64,000 bases of DNA. Origin: Acidimicrobiales bacterium. GTDB taxonomy: Bacteria > Actinomycetota > Acidimicrobiia > Acidimicrobiales > Poriferisodalaceae. The notes beneath the pieces are model-generated. The model made no database searches and had not been told where the DNA came from. It saw nothing but the letters and a program-made list of their open reading frames with translations. Below are positions 46,384 to 56,067 of the stretch, in pieces; the stretch's first letter is position 1; the number at the start of each line of letters is the position of its first letter. A program made the translations under genes and the position numbers. The stretch covers positions 186,001 through 250,000 of the forward strand of contig JAAZYR010000002.1 in the NCBI GenBank assembly GCA_014239555.1, in the 5' to 3' direction.

Positions 46384-47532
46384 GTGGAATCAGATGACAA
46401 CGCAGCTCTAAACGATGGTGACGTTGAAGCTGTTCAGCGCGCTCAAGCTTGGGCGAAAGACTTTGTTGCACCCAGAGCTGAGACATGGGAAACCGAACGC
46501 CGGTTCGCAAGGGAAGCACTCGACAGCGCCGGCCAGAACCGACTTACCGGACTACTGGTGCCATCTGATGATGGCGGGGAAGACATCAGTGTTCTTGGGC
46601 TAGCACGCGTGTTGGAGGAAATAGCCGCCGTTGACTTCTCTATTGCTTTCTCTTTGGTTTGCCACAACAACTTGGCTGGAGCGGTAGGACGTCAACCTAA
46701 AGGGGCGCTCCGCGAACGCTTTCTACCGGGGCTCGTGGACGGCAGTTTGGTTGGCGCATTTTTGTTGACCGAGCCTGACGTGGGGTCTGACGCGGCCGCA
46801 ATAGCTGTAGCTGCAACCAACGACGGGGATGAATGGCTCCTCAATGGTGAAAAGGCATGGGTCACTAATGGCACGGACGCCGATGTGCTGTCCGTTTACG
46901 CCCAGACGGATTCCTCGCTCGGCCACCGAGGCATTGCTACCTTCTTGATTGACGCCAACTCTCCCGGAGTGACTAAGACACCGGGTTATGAGTTGTTAGG
47001 TGGTCATGGGTTGGGTGCTAACAGCATTCTTTTTAATAACTGTCGGGTGTCAGCAGAGTCAATATTTCAGCCTGTCGGACAGGGTTTTCGTGCCGCTATG
47101 GAGGGAATCGACTTGGCACGGGTATTAGTCGGAGCGATGTGTTGTGGAATGCTTCGAACCGCACTCACGACCGCCTCAAATTACGTTCGTGGTCGCCTTG
47201 CCTTTGGTAGCCGGCTAGCTGATTTACAGAGTGTCCGTTTCAGGCTGGCAGACGTGGCTACCGACCTTGAAGCATCACGCCTTCTCACCTATCGCGCCGC
47301 TCTGACTTTGCAGGAAGGTGGCACCGCAGCGGTAGAAGCGGCGCATGCAAAAAAATTCTCGACACGTGCGACTGAGAACGGAATTGCTTCATGCATGCAG
47401 GTGATGGGAGCAAACGGAGCGAAGAGAGACCATCCACTCCCCCGCCATCTCGCCGCGGCTCGACTGACCCATTACGTAGACGGCGCTACTGAGATCCAAG
47501 ACGTCGTGATCAGTCGCTCCTTACTTGACTGA
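46384..47532 (+). CDS. Acyl-CoA dehydrogenase
   Basis: FAD-dependent acyl-CoA dehydrogenase (382 aa, GTG start). It has FLLTEPDVGSDAAAIAVAAT and WLLNGEKAWVTNGTDADVL in the flavin/substrate region, GVDLARV-like helices, and the C-terminal YVDGATEIQDVVISRSLL. It catalyses alpha,beta-dehydrogenation of an acyl-CoA, with chain specificity unknown. The electron acceptor ETF is not in the window. 17 bases upstream of the CoA-transferase gene, so one operon. Confidence 0.9.
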   Translation: MESDDNAALNDGDVEAVQRAQAWAKDFVAPRAETWETERRFAREALDSAGQNRLTGLLVPSDDGGEDISVLGLARVLEEIAAVDFSIAFSLVCHNNLAGAVGRQPKGALRERFLPGLVDGSLVGAFLLTEPDVGSDAAAIAVAATNDGDEWLLNGEKAWVTNGTDADVLSVYAQTDSSLGHRGIATFLIDANSPGVTKTPGYELLGGHGLGANSILFNNCRVSAESIFQPVGQGFRAAMEGIDLARVLVGAMCCGMLRTALTTASNYVRGRLAFGSRLADLQSVRFRLADVATDLEASRLLTYRAALTLQEGGTAAVEAAHAKKFSTRATENGIASCMQVMGANGAKRDHPLPRHLAAARLTHYVDGATEIQDVVISRSLLD

Positions 47533-47549
47533 AATCGTCAGGAGTTGTT

Positions 47550-48815
47550 ATGAGAGCTAAGCGTGAAGGTAAATCCGTCAGCATTGACGAGGCTGTTAGC
47601 GCGATTCCGGATCACGGCCGGGTATTTGTCGCCCAGGGTTCAGGGTGCCCATACGGGTTGCTAGTTGGAATAGATGACCGGCGTGACACGTTCGAGAGTC
47701 TTGAGTTTGTTTCTGCGTTCTTGTTGCAACGGCCTGCACCCATAGACCATCTTGGTCAGCCATTTCGATGGTTAACGCTGCAACCCACCGGCGCGATTCG
47801 CGATGTTCTTGATCACTCCGAATTCGGGATTGTTCCAGGCCGGTATTCCGATCTCGATGGAATTTGCGCACCCGGCGGACCATTGGCGGCGGATGTCGTG
47901 GTTTGTCAGGTCAGTCCCCCAAACCAGAGCGGCGACTGCAGTTTGGGTACTGGAGTGGGGGGTCATGTGTCGCTGCTTGCAGAGACACCATTGGTGATCG
48001 GTCAGATCAACTCGCAGATGCCTTATGTCCACGGAGACGGAGAGTGTCGCATTGAAAACTTCGACTTCCTCGTCGAAATTGACGAACCTTTGTCCGAACT
48101 TCAGCCCGCAATTATTGACCCGACCTCAGAGGCCATCGCTCAGCATGTAAGCCCTTTTATACCGGATGGTTCCACTCTTCAGTTTGGTATTGGCGCAGTG
48201 CCAGATGCCGTTCTATCCAGCTTGCGAACTCGCAAAAACCTGGGACTGCATGGGGGAATGATTAATGATGCTTGCGTCGAGCTTGTCGAGTGCGGTGCTA
48301 TCGACAACCTTCACAAGGGATGTGATGAAGGCGTTTCGGTAGCAGCAGAAATTATGGGAACGAGGCGACTCTACGACTGGGTAGATCACAATGCGACAGT
48401 TCGATTGGCACGTGGCGCTTACACCCACGGAATTCCCGGAATGGCGTCGATCCGAAATTTTGTGGCATTGCAATCCACTGTTGAAATGGCTTTGGACGGT
48501 GCCGTCAATAGTGAGTTTGTTAACGGCCGTTTTATCTCAGGGCCAGGCGGTGCGCCTGATTTCGCTTTTGGCGCTTCTATCGCAACGGGGGGCAGGTCGA
48601 TAATGGCTATGCCGTCTACTGCCGCGAACGGTGCCGTTTCAAGAATCGTTCGTCGTTTGGCAGACGACGCGCCGACGACTTTGCCTAGCTACCTTGCCGA
48701 TGTTGTGGTGACCGAATACGGGGCGGTCGAATTGAGGGGGAAAACGCTCGCGGAACGAGCAGACCTTCTCTCAAGTATCGCTCACCCCGATCACCGCAGT
48801 TCCCTCAACCAGTAG
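47550..48815 (+). CDS. Acetyl-CoA hydrolase/4-hydroxybutyrate CoA-transferase family protein
   Basis: Class I CoA-transferase fold (421 aa). It has VVCQVSPPNQSGDCSLGTGV and the second domain FIPDGSTLQFGIGAVPDAVL. The block GAVNSEFVNGRFISGPGGAPDFAFG carries the likely catalytic Glu, followed by VVTEYGAVELRGKTLAERA. It exchanges CoA between acetyl-CoA and a carboxylate or hydrolyses an acyl-CoA. Together with the acyl-CoA dehydrogenase upstream it forms a short-chain acid unit. Confidence 0.88.
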   Translation: MRAKREGKSVSIDEAVSAIPDHGRVFVAQGSGCPYGLLVGIDDRRDTFESLEFVSAFLLQRPAPIDHLGQPFRWLTLQPTGAIRDVLDHSEFGIVPGRYSDLDGICAPGGPLAADVVVCQVSPPNQSGDCSLGTGVGGHVSLLAETPLVIGQINSQMPYVHGDGECRIENFDFLVEIDEPLSELQPAIIDPTSEAIAQHVSPFIPDGSTLQFGIGAVPDAVLSSLRTRKNLGLHGGMINDACVELVECGAIDNLHKGCDEGVSVAAEIMGTRRLYDWVDHNATVRLARGAYTHGIPGMASIRNFVALQSTVEMALDGAVNSEFVNGRFISGPGGAPDFAFGASIATGGRSIMAMPSTAANGAVSRIVRRLADDAPTTLPSYLADVVVTEYGAVELRGKTLAERADLLSSIAHPDHRSSLNQ

Positions 48816-48849
48816 ATGTCTACGGGGAAACTCGTGTTCTCTTCACTGT

Positions 48850-49716
48850 CTACAACCGTCTAAAAGTTGCTGTCTGGCCGCTAGTACCGAATGCCATACC
48901 GCTCATTCGATGCAGGTTTCGAGAGTTATGGAGACGACCTACTAGACGAGGTCCGTTTGCTAAGAGCCCTCCATCCACAATGTGTTCTTGGCCGGTCACA
49001 AATACTGAATCGTCTCCTGCAAGGAATAATGCCATCCCTGCGATATCGGACCCTTCTCCGCGTTTACCTAAGGGCTGAATATCGGCAATAACTTCCTCGG
49101 CCTGTTCTTCATTTCCGCTGTGCATGAGGGGCGTGAAGATAACTCCGGGACATATTGCGTTTACCCGAATGTTGTGCGCCGCTAGCTCGACTGCTGTGGT
49201 TTTGGACAGATTCACCACGGCTGCCTTCGCTGCTGAGTAGGCCTGAGGTCCCGCTCCGCCTCCCATGCCCGCGATTGATGCTGTGTTAATTATCGATCCA
49301 CCGTCGCCTTGGTTGATCATGATTCGAGCCGCGTGTTTGACGCCGAGAAATACCGAGCGGACAAGGATATGGAACGTCGTGTCCCAATCGTCAACATCAA
49401 GTTCAGTTATCGGACCGAACGCCCCCCCGATGCCTGCGTTGTTAAATACGATGTCAAGGCGTCCGAATGCATCAACGGCCATCTCGGTCATAGCTGCGAC
49501 ATCATCTTCTATTGAAACGTCTGTCGTAGTGAAACGGACTCGGTCTCCGTGGCCTGCGGCGTTGAAGGTCTCTAACGCGTTACGTCCGTTATCAGCATTT
49601 AGATCGCCAATAATGACCGAAGCGCCTTCGTCAAGGAATCTTTGGACGGTGGCTAAACCCATCCCGCTCGCTCCCCCTGTGACAATTGCGACCTTCGATT
49701 CAAGTGTTCCGCTCAT
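48850..49716 (-). CDS. Short-chain dehydrogenase/reductase
   Basis: SDR (288 aa from ATG 49716, preceded by GGAAGG). It has TGGASGMG, VIIGDLNADNG, FNNAGIGGAFG, NTASIAGMGG and YSAAK, with a DGGLLANGP end. A C-terminal extension of about 25 residues after the usual end (RLVGRLHNSRNLHRMSG onwards) is unusual. Very similar in layout to the 54268 SDR. Divergent from the 49795 SDR. Confidence 0.87.
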   Translation of the reverse strand: MSGTLESKVAIVTGGASGMGLATVQRFLDEGASVIIGDLNADNGRNALETFNAAGHGDRVRFTTTDVSIEDDVAAMTEMAVDAFGRLDIVFNNAGIGGAFGPITELDVDDWDTTFHILVRSVFLGVKHAARIMINQGDGGSIINTASIAGMGGGAGPQAYSAAKAAVVNLSKTTAVELAAHNIRVNAICPGVIFTPLMHSGNEEQAEEVIADIQPLGKRGEGSDIAGMALFLAGDDSVFVTGQEHIVDGGLLANGPRLVGRLHNSRNLHRMSGMAFGTSGQTATFRRL

Positions 49717-49794
49717 CGCTTTTCCTTCCCTCTGGACCTGCATTGTCGCCCAATCGCGGGGGTTTGTGCTCGTTGACCGAACTACGGTCCGGTT

Positions 49795-50562
49795 ATGGAC
49801 CTTGAACTGAGAGATAAAAGAGTCGTAATTACGGGCGGCTCCAGGGGCATTGGGTTGGGTTGCGCAATCGCTTTAGCCCGTGAGGGTTGCCATGTTCAGT
49901 TGGCAGCCCGGAACGAGGAAACGCTTCGAGATGCCAAAGCTTTCATTCTTGAGGCAGCCGGAACCGTTGACGTATTGACACATTCAGTCGATCTTTCAGC
50001 GAGCGAAGATCAAAGAGCCTTAGTTGACGCCGCTGGTGAAGTCGACATTTGGATTAACAACGCCGGTGCAATCCCAGCCGGTGACATCTCGACAATTAAC
50101 GAACGTCGATGGCGAGAAGCGTGGGATCTGAAAGTTTTCGGATACATCAATCTCTGTCGAGAGGTGTACGCCGCTATGGAGGCACGTGGAAGTGGGGTCA
50201 TATTAAACGTGATTGGCGCCGCTGCAGTTCGACCTCAGCCTTCCTATATCGCAGGGGCGGTTGGGAACAGCGGACTCGTGGGACTCACGGCGGCGCTCGG
50301 GAGTCGTAGCGTTCAAAAGGGCGTGCGGGTACTAGCTGTTAACCCTGGTTTAATTGTGACCGATCGCATGGGAGATATTTTGCGACGCGAGGCTATTGAT
50401 CAATTAGGTGACGAAGATCGCTGGGAGGAACTCATTCCAGATGACCCAGCGCCTGGCACAGTGGAACAATGCGCTGATGTGATCGCGTTTCTGGCGTCAC
50501 CCCGGGCTAGCCATATCAGCGGCACCACTTTGACAGTTGACGGAGGTGCCTCAGCCCGCTGA
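49795..50562 (+). CDS. Short-chain dehydrogenase/reductase, active-site Tyr not in the usual place
   Basis: SDR (255 aa) with TGGSRGIG, VQLAARNEETL (Arg after strand 2, favouring NADP), INNAGAIP and DGGASAR end. The active-site region reads VIGAAAVRPQPSYIAGAVGNSG: Tyr is present, but the residue four positions later is Val-Gly rather than Lys, and the usual Ser is Gly-Ala. Activity is therefore doubtful or altered. Divergent from 49716 and followed 40 bases later by the amidohydrolase. Confidence 0.8.
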   Translation: MDLELRDKRVVITGGSRGIGLGCAIALAREGCHVQLAARNEETLRDAKAFILEAAGTVDVLTHSVDLSASEDQRALVDAAGEVDIWINNAGAIPAGDISTINERRWREAWDLKVFGYINLCREVYAAMEARGSGVILNVIGAAAVRPQPSYIAGAVGNSGLVGLTAALGSRSVQKGVRVLAVNPGLIVTDRMGDILRREAIDQLGDEDRWEELIPDDPAPGTVEQCADVIAFLASPRASHISGTTLTVDGGASAR

Positions 50563-50602
50563 GGCATCTCTCTGAAAGAATGACCGAGAGATACAGGAGG
50601 CG

Positions 50603-51808
50603 ATGATGGCGACGACAATTCAACGTGAGGGACTGCCCCGTCGAGAGATGCATGAAGTTCACCGGGTTGAGCACGAGGGTGCCGTCGACGCCGACGGTCA
50701 CATCCTTGAGCCTCCTGACTTGTGGGACGAATATTTGGAATCAAAATTCAAGGATCGGGCTCTCCGAATCCGCGTTGACGAGAACGGTCTAGAGGAATTG
50801 GAGATCGGTGGGCAGCGGAGCACTATGAGTCGAAGAGGCTTTCCTGCGACCTTGGGGGCCATGGGCGCTGCTGATCTGGCAGACATTCAACGCAACCCTG
50901 ATCGTACCTATCTACACGAAGCTCCTTTCGGCTCTATGGATCCAACGCAACGTCTTCATGTTCTTGACGCGGAAAATCTTGACGCAGCGATTATTTACAC
51001 GACAGTTGGTTTGCTTTGGGAGGCGGAGTTAGAGGATCCAGAACTGAGCCAGGCCTACACGCGTGCGTACAACCGGTGGGTGGTCGATTTTTGTCGTGAC
51101 AGTGGAAATAGGCTCATCCCAACTGCACATCTTTCTTTAAGCGATCCTGCCGCTGCTGCCGCTGAACTTCGAAGGGCCGTCGATGATGGCGCCAAGGGCT
51201 GTTATGTGGCTCCGTTTACTCATGGAGCGATCCCGCTGGGTCATCCTGATAATGACGTTGTATTTGCGACAGCGCAGGAACTGGGTGTTCCTTTCGCGAT
51301 ACATCCGACGTTTGAACCTCAGTGGACCAAGGGCGCAAGAATGGGCACCTGGGAACATGTCAAACAGCTCCGACTCACCGCCTCGGTAACTGCGTCGGAT
51401 GGTGTGCGCCACCAGTTCACCACCATGTTTGACTATGGAGTCTTTGACAAGTTCCCAGAACTAAAGGTTTTGGTACTCGAATCTGGAGGTGGTTGGATCG
51501 GTTATTGGCTGGATCGGATCGATGCTGTCTACGCCCACACCTTCGTGGGGTCGAGAGTTCCCCTCGAAATGAAACCCAGCGAGTACTTCATGCGGCAGGT
51601 CTGGATCAGTTGTGATCCCGACGAACGGACCATCCCGTCGCTCGCTGAGCGATTCGGTTATGACCGATTTTTATGGGCATCAGATTTTCCTCATGCCGAT
51701 CACACACCGGAATACGTTCATGATTTGAATGATTTAGTAGCGATGTTTCCAGCCGAGCACCGGCGCGCGTTTATCGGTGATAACGCCCGAAACTTATTCG
51801 GAATTTAG
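50603..51808 (+). CDS. Amidohydrolase, COG2159 type
   Basis: TIM-barrel metal-dependent hydrolase/decarboxylase (401 aa). The N-terminal metal motif is DADGHILEPPDLWDEYL, a His is in FAIHPTFEP, the central region is VLESGGGWIGYWLDRID, and the catalytic Asp follows in FLWASDFPHADHTPEY. Related enzymes decarboxylate amidohydrolase-type aromatic acids or open lactones. AGGAGGCG precedes the double ATG (50603/50606). A related partial gene is at 63198, beside the Sec nitroreductase. Confidence 0.87.
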   Translation: MMATTIQREGLPRREMHEVHRVEHEGAVDADGHILEPPDLWDEYLESKFKDRALRIRVDENGLEELEIGGQRSTMSRRGFPATLGAMGAADLADIQRNPDRTYLHEAPFGSMDPTQRLHVLDAENLDAAIIYTTVGLLWEAELEDPELSQAYTRAYNRWVVDFCRDSGNRLIPTAHLSLSDPAAAAAELRRAVDDGAKGCYVAPFTHGAIPLGHPDNDVVFATAQELGVPFAIHPTFEPQWTKGARMGTWEHVKQLRLTASVTASDGVRHQFTTMFDYGVFDKFPELKVLVLESGGGWIGYWLDRIDAVYAHTFVGSRVPLEMKPSEYFMRQVWISCDPDERTIPSLAERFGYDRFLWASDFPHADHTPEYVHDLNDLVAMFPAEHRRAFIGDNARNLFGI

Positions 51809-51819
51809 AATCGGCCAGG

Positions 51820-52929
51820 TCAGCAGGAAACAACCAACACGCCCGAGCGTGCTTTGGGAAGAAAGTACGTGGATTTGGGAGGCATAACTTGCCCTAAATC
51901 AGCAGAACGGAATACGTCCTCCAGCTCAGCAGGGGGCAGGCACACGGTTACCGGCCCGGTGCGTTGCCCCATGCCAGCGGGCCGGTACGACAGCCGCTGA
52001 TCATCCGCACTGTGGATGTCGAAAAGCTCCGGAAGAAGGGTCGTGTGGAGGAATTCGGCATCGAGTCCGCTGTTGTCTTTCCGTCGAGCTGTAAACCATT
52101 TATCGCCAAGTCCCAACCCCAGCACACCTCTCTCCGTTGACTCAGCCAATTCGCGCGAAGCGACTTCGTGAACATCGCACCATTGAGAAAGTCTGCTCAC
52201 GACGCGCCGCGGCAAAATCACAAGTTCGTCTACGTCGCGGTCGAAGCTACCTAGGTGCAACTCTGAGGGAGGAACGTACGCGACGAGGACTCGTTCAAAT
52301 CGAGCTTCGTTCGCGGCAGCAACTCGATGATGGCCATCAATGATGTACAGGGGGGAGGTAAGGGCTCCCAAATCGATGTCTGTTTTCCACAGAGTGATCC
52401 GAGTGCCGTCAATTGCTGTGAAATCTCTGATGGGTGTTGTGTGGCCGGATTCTTCGAAAGGGCGAAGGTCCAAGTTCTCATCGCGCGATGTGACGACCAC
52501 CGGGCTCGACATTGATTGAACCTGACGGAAATGAGCCGCCAACGCACGAACCCGACCCGGGTGAACATCTTCGTGCGCGTGCAGCATTTCTTCACCAAGG
52601 TTGATCGCACCAATAACGGAACGTTGGATAATGCCGTCAGTTTCAATTTTTTGTAAAAACAAATGGGGCTCAGTCGGGTCTGAGTACGCCCCTTCAGAAA
52701 TTAATTGAGTCAGCGCTGCAGCACCCTCATTTGCGAGACGTTGATGTTCCGTCGGGTGCCCATGACTAGCGTCTGCTGAGCGGGTGACGTGAAGAAATGA
52801 GTGTGGGTTCTCGCTCAAATGCTCTTGCCGTTCTTCAACGCTCATGGAGTCGTACGGCGGCGGAACAACTAAAGGTGCCCAGTTTGCGTCAATTATCGAT
52901 GCATTAATTGAATGGATCACGTTCGTCAC
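51820..52929 (-). CDS. DUF1015 family protein
   Basis: Member of the DUF1015 family, of unknown biochemical function. Diagnostic blocks are VVPPPYDSMSVEERQEHL with PHSFLHVTR, SPLYIIDGHHRVAAA, and the C-terminal MPPKSTYFLPKARSGVLV. I prefer the GTG at 52929 (369 aa), which falls after the upstream MFS stop and keeps the family N-terminus. The frame is open to 52992, which would overlap the MFS gene by 43 bases. Downstream of and probably co-transcribed with the MFS gene. Confidence 0.8.
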   Translation of the reverse strand: MTNVIHSINASIIDANWAPLVVPPPYDSMSVEERQEHLSENPHSFLHVTRSADASHGHPTEHQRLANEGAAALTQLISEGAYSDPTEPHLFLQKIETDGIIQRSVIGAINLGEEMLHAHEDVHPGRVRALAAHFRQVQSMSSPVVVTSRDENLDLRPFEESGHTTPIRDFTAIDGTRITLWKTDIDLGALTSPLYIIDGHHRVAAANEARFERVLVAYVPPSELHLGSFDRDVDELVILPRRVVSRLSQWCDVHEVASRELAESTERGVLGLGLGDKWFTARRKDNSGLDAEFLHTTLLPELFDIHSADDQRLSYRPAGMGQRTGPVTVCLPPAELEDVFRSADLGQVMPPKSTYFLPKARSGVLVVSC

Positions 52930-52949
52930 CCCGCCCAAGGCATTCGACG

Positions 52950-54200
52950 CTAGTCCAGGTTCCGGATAGTCGAAAACCCTAGGTGGGTCCAACTAACTAT
53001 GAGCAGGGCCACAGCACCACATACCGAGACCACGTTCCCCGCTCCGACTGCCGTAGCAGCCCATCCGAGCCCTAACGCACCAATAGGCATCAATCCGAAC
53101 TGCACGAGTAGGTACAAACCCATGACGCGACCCATGAGGTCTCTGGGTGTCGCCGATTGGATAAGTCCCTGGTTCATGGTGATGAAGAAGCCACCGGCAA
53201 GCCCCATCAAGAAGAAAAGGATAAGCAGCACGCCGAACGAGGAAACCTGGCCCATGCCAATCACTAGGGCAGAACCACACATCATTGCTCGCTGAAATTT
53301 CCCGCCTTTGCGCTTCATGTCTCCTTTTCGCATAACAAAAACTGATGTGATCGCAATGCCCACCGCCATGACCCCCAACAGATAGGCCATATCGCCGCTA
53401 TCGCGCTGAAGTTCTTCTTTGACTTTTGCTTGCATCGTGACCATCACAGCGGCGTTGACACTGATTGATGCAACGGCAAGCAACAGAAAGAGAACACGCA
53501 GCCGAAGGTCGTTCACGACGTGGCGAAACGCCGATGCAGCCTCCTGGATCAGTCGACGTTTGGGGCTTTTGGTAACAGGGGGCGTTTCTAAACGTCGAAG
53601 CACGAAAAGCCCGACAACAAGCAACACCAACTGCAACCCGAACACACCTTCGAAATCGAATAAGTCGCCGGCAATCTTCACTAGGGGTGCCGAGAGGATC
53701 ATGCTGCTAGTCATTGCCAGCGCGTTAAGCGCGACAGCATTCATAAGCAGGTGCTCTGGAACCAGCAGTGGGATAAGGGCTTGTCGAACGGGGTGACCAA
53801 ATGCCTGAGCTACTCCGGACAGAACACAAAGGAAAAGCACCCAGGGATAGGTGAGTTGATTTAAACCGAGCAAAATTAGGGTTGCGAACACGACTAGAAG
53901 CAACCCTGATTGGCTGCTTATCAACAATGAGCGTCGGTCCACGCGGTCCGCTAACACTCCGGCTTGCATCACGATGAAGGCGACGGGGATCCCCAACATG
54001 AATACCGCCATACCTTGACGGGTTTCGTTACCTCCAAGTCCGTCTAGTACCAACCAGCCGATAGCGAAGCGTTGGCCGTTGCTCACAAACATATAAATAA
54101 GGTTGTTGATCCACAGACGCCGGTAATTGGGGTACCCGAGCGCGTTCTCAACTTCTTTAGAAGAGAGGTCTTCGGGTCGGCCTCGACCTGGGGTATCCAT
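52950..54200 (-). CDS. MFS transporter, EntS-like
   Basis: Twelve-helix major facilitator (416 aa) of the enterobactin-exporter (MFS_3) group. It has NNLIYMFVSNGQRFAIGWLVLDGL, the motif-A loop GVLADRVDRRSLL, PVRQALIPLLVP and GLAGGFFITMNQGLIQSATP. A cytosolic N-terminal tail of about 25 residues precedes helix 1. GTG 54203 is an alternative start. The substrate is unknown. It is followed by the DUF1015 gene. Confidence 0.88.
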   Translation of the reverse strand: MDTPGRGRPEDLSSKEVENALGYPNYRRLWINNLIYMFVSNGQRFAIGWLVLDGLGGNETRQGMAVFMLGIPVAFIVMQAGVLADRVDRRSLLISSQSGLLLVVFATLILLGLNQLTYPWVLFLCVLSGVAQAFGHPVRQALIPLLVPEHLLMNAVALNALAMTSSMILSAPLVKIAGDLFDFEGVFGLQLVLLVVGLFVLRRLETPPVTKSPKRRLIQEAASAFRHVVNDLRLRVLFLLLAVASISVNAAVMVTMQAKVKEELQRDSGDMAYLLGVMAVGIAITSVFVMRKGDMKRKGGKFQRAMMCGSALVIGMGQVSSFGVLLILFFLMGLAGGFFITMNQGLIQSATPRDLMGRVMGLYLLVQFGLMPIGALGLGWAATAVGAGNVVSVCGAVALLIVSWTHLGFSTIRNLD

Positions 54201-54267
54201 CACCGAAGGAGTTTGGCTTACTAGCGGAGTTCGTACCTCATTGGCTTTGGTTGCTCGTCAGATACTT

Positions 54268-55062
54268 TCACCTCAAGTGTTCGGGTCGGGGGTCAGCCAA
54301 ACGACCTAACGGGGATTGCGCTCGAAGGCCGCCATCAACGACTACAGCTTCGCCAGTCACAAATGACGCTTCTTCGCTAGCAAGCCAAGCCGCTACGTTC
54401 GCGATCTCTTCGGGGCGTCCCAATCGACCGACAGCGTGGGCTCGTAAATTTGCTTGCAACGCGGCGGGGTCCGCCATCATTCTTTGAACTGGGGGTGTTT
54501 CAATCGTTCCTGGACAAATTGCATTGACACGGATGCCGTCTGCGGCATGATCTGTACTCATTGCTCGGGTCAAATTGATAACAGCCGCTTTACTTGCTGC
54601 GTAGGAAACTGCGCCGCCATCTCCATGTAGCCCCGAGATTGAAGCGGTATTGATGATTGAGCCGCCCCCTGAGTCCAGCATGACTGGAATCGCGTATTTG
54701 CCACCCAGGTAGACCGATCGAACATTGACCCCCATTACGAGGTCCCAATCGTCGACGTCGAGTTCTACCACCGTTCCAGGTCTCAGTGTTCCCGCATTAT
54801 TGAACATGACATCGAGACGCCCCATCTGTGACACGGTGGTGTCAACTAACGCAGCGACCGACTCTGGGATTGAAACGTCGACCTCAACTGCAATCGCGTG
54901 TCCACCATTTTCATTGATCCTTGTTGCGACGGCTTCGGCCTTTCTCATGCGCAGATCTGCAACTACGACAGCTGCTCCCTCGCGCGCGAAACGGTCCGAG
55001 GTGGCTTCACCTATTCCAGATCCACCACCAGTGACGATCGCCACTTTGTCATTTAGAAGCAT
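54268..55062 (-). CDS. Short-chain dehydrogenase/reductase
   Basis: Classical SDR (264 aa) with TGGGSGIG, VVVADLRMRKAEAV, FNNAGTLRPG, NTASISGLHGDGGAVS, YAASK and VVDGGLRAQS. The C-terminus is slightly extended, as in the 48850 SDR, its closest relative in the window by eye. Divergent from the esterase gene with about 80 bases between starts. Confidence 0.88.
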   Translation of the reverse strand: MLLNDKVAIVTGGGSGIGEATSDRFAREGAAVVVADLRMRKAEAVATRINENGGHAIAVEVDVSIPESVAALVDTTVSQMGRLDVMFNNAGTLRPGTVVELDVDDWDLVMGVNVRSVYLGGKYAIPVMLDSGGGSIINTASISGLHGDGGAVSYAASKAAVINLTRAMSTDHAADGIRVNAICPGTIETPPVQRMMADPAALQANLRAHAVGRLGRPEEIANVAAWLASEEASFVTGEAVVVDGGLRAQSPLGRLADPRPEHLR

Positions 55063-55145
55063 TGCTCCCCCATTGGAGTTAAGAACGCGCGAATCTAGTG
55101 GGACTATCGTCAGTCATGCACAGACCTGAGGTCAGGAGTCATCTC

Positions 55146-56039
55146 ATGGCAAGTCCGGAATACCATCGGATACGAGACATCATCGCTTCGCGACTAGTCC
55201 ACAGCGATCGCCCGGTGAATGTCGAGAAGTTCAGAGCGAACCAGGACGCAACGGCTCGAGCTCTGCCCAATCAGGTGGTCGGCACCATGGTTGATGCCGC
55301 CGGGATTCCAGCAGAGATGCAGACACCTGATGGAGCGACGGGCGACAACTTAATCGTTTACTTTCACGGCGGCGGTTATGTCGGGGGTTCGATTGCCAGT
55401 CACCGAAATTTAACTGGACATCTCGCCTTACATTCTGGGTGTCAAGTGTTGTCAGTCGAGTACCGCCTAGCGCCTGAGCATCCTCATCCTGCCCCAGTCA
55501 ACGACGCCGTTACGTCCTATAACTGGGCTGTGGACCAAGGGTATGACCCAGGAAAGATCGCTCTCGCGGGCGATTCTGCCGGGGGTGGGCTTACTGCCGC
55601 GTGCCTCCTTGCGCTTCGCGATCAACAGATAGAGCTCCCAGCAGCAGCAATGATGATTTCTCCGTGGCTAGATATGAGTTTCACTGGCGAAACTATGGTG
55701 ACGAACGAAGCAAATGATTCCTCGATCTCGGCAATAGGCATGCCAACAATGCGCGACTTGTTTCTTGGGGATGCCTCCATTGACGACCCACTTGCTTCAC
55801 CACTTGAAGCAAATCTGGAAGGGCTCCCACCTCTTCTCATTCAAGTTGGTGACGAAGAGGTGCTTCTCTCCGACAGTGAACGCTTCACAGAAAAGGCAAA
55901 CGCTGCGGGCGTGGACGTTGAGTTACGAGTGTGGCCTGAGATGTTTCACGTGTGGCACGCATGTGTGGGCTTATTCCAAGAAGCCGCGGACGCCATTGAC
56001 GAGATGGTTGAGTTTGTGCGGCCTCAAATCATGATTTGA
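55146..56039 (+). CDS. Alpha/beta hydrolase, HSL-like esterase
   Basis: Hormone-sensitive-lipase family carboxylesterase (297 aa). It has the oxyanion motif FHGGGYVGGS, the nucleophile GDSAGGGLTA, YRLAPEHPHPAP, an Asp in LIQVGDEEVLLSD and the His in MFHVWH. Cytoplasmic. ATG 55146 is chosen because CAGGAG lies 8 bases upstream; longer starts at 55116 and 55098 exist. Converges on the CoA-transferase fusion gene. Confidence 0.9.
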   Translation: MASPEYHRIRDIIASRLVHSDRPVNVEKFRANQDATARALPNQVVGTMVDAAGIPAEMQTPDGATGDNLIVYFHGGGYVGGSIASHRNLTGHLALHSGCQVLSVEYRLAPEHPHPAPVNDAVTSYNWAVDQGYDPGKIALAGDSAGGGLTAACLLALRDQQIELPAAAMMISPWLDMSFTGETMVTNEANDSSISAIGMPTMRDLFLGDASIDDPLASPLEANLEGLPPLLIQVGDEEVLLSDSERFTEKANAAGVDVELRVWPEMFHVWHACVGLFQEAADAIDEMVEFVRPQIMI

Positions 56040-56067
56040 GGCGCAGTTGCGCTTTCAGATTCATGAA

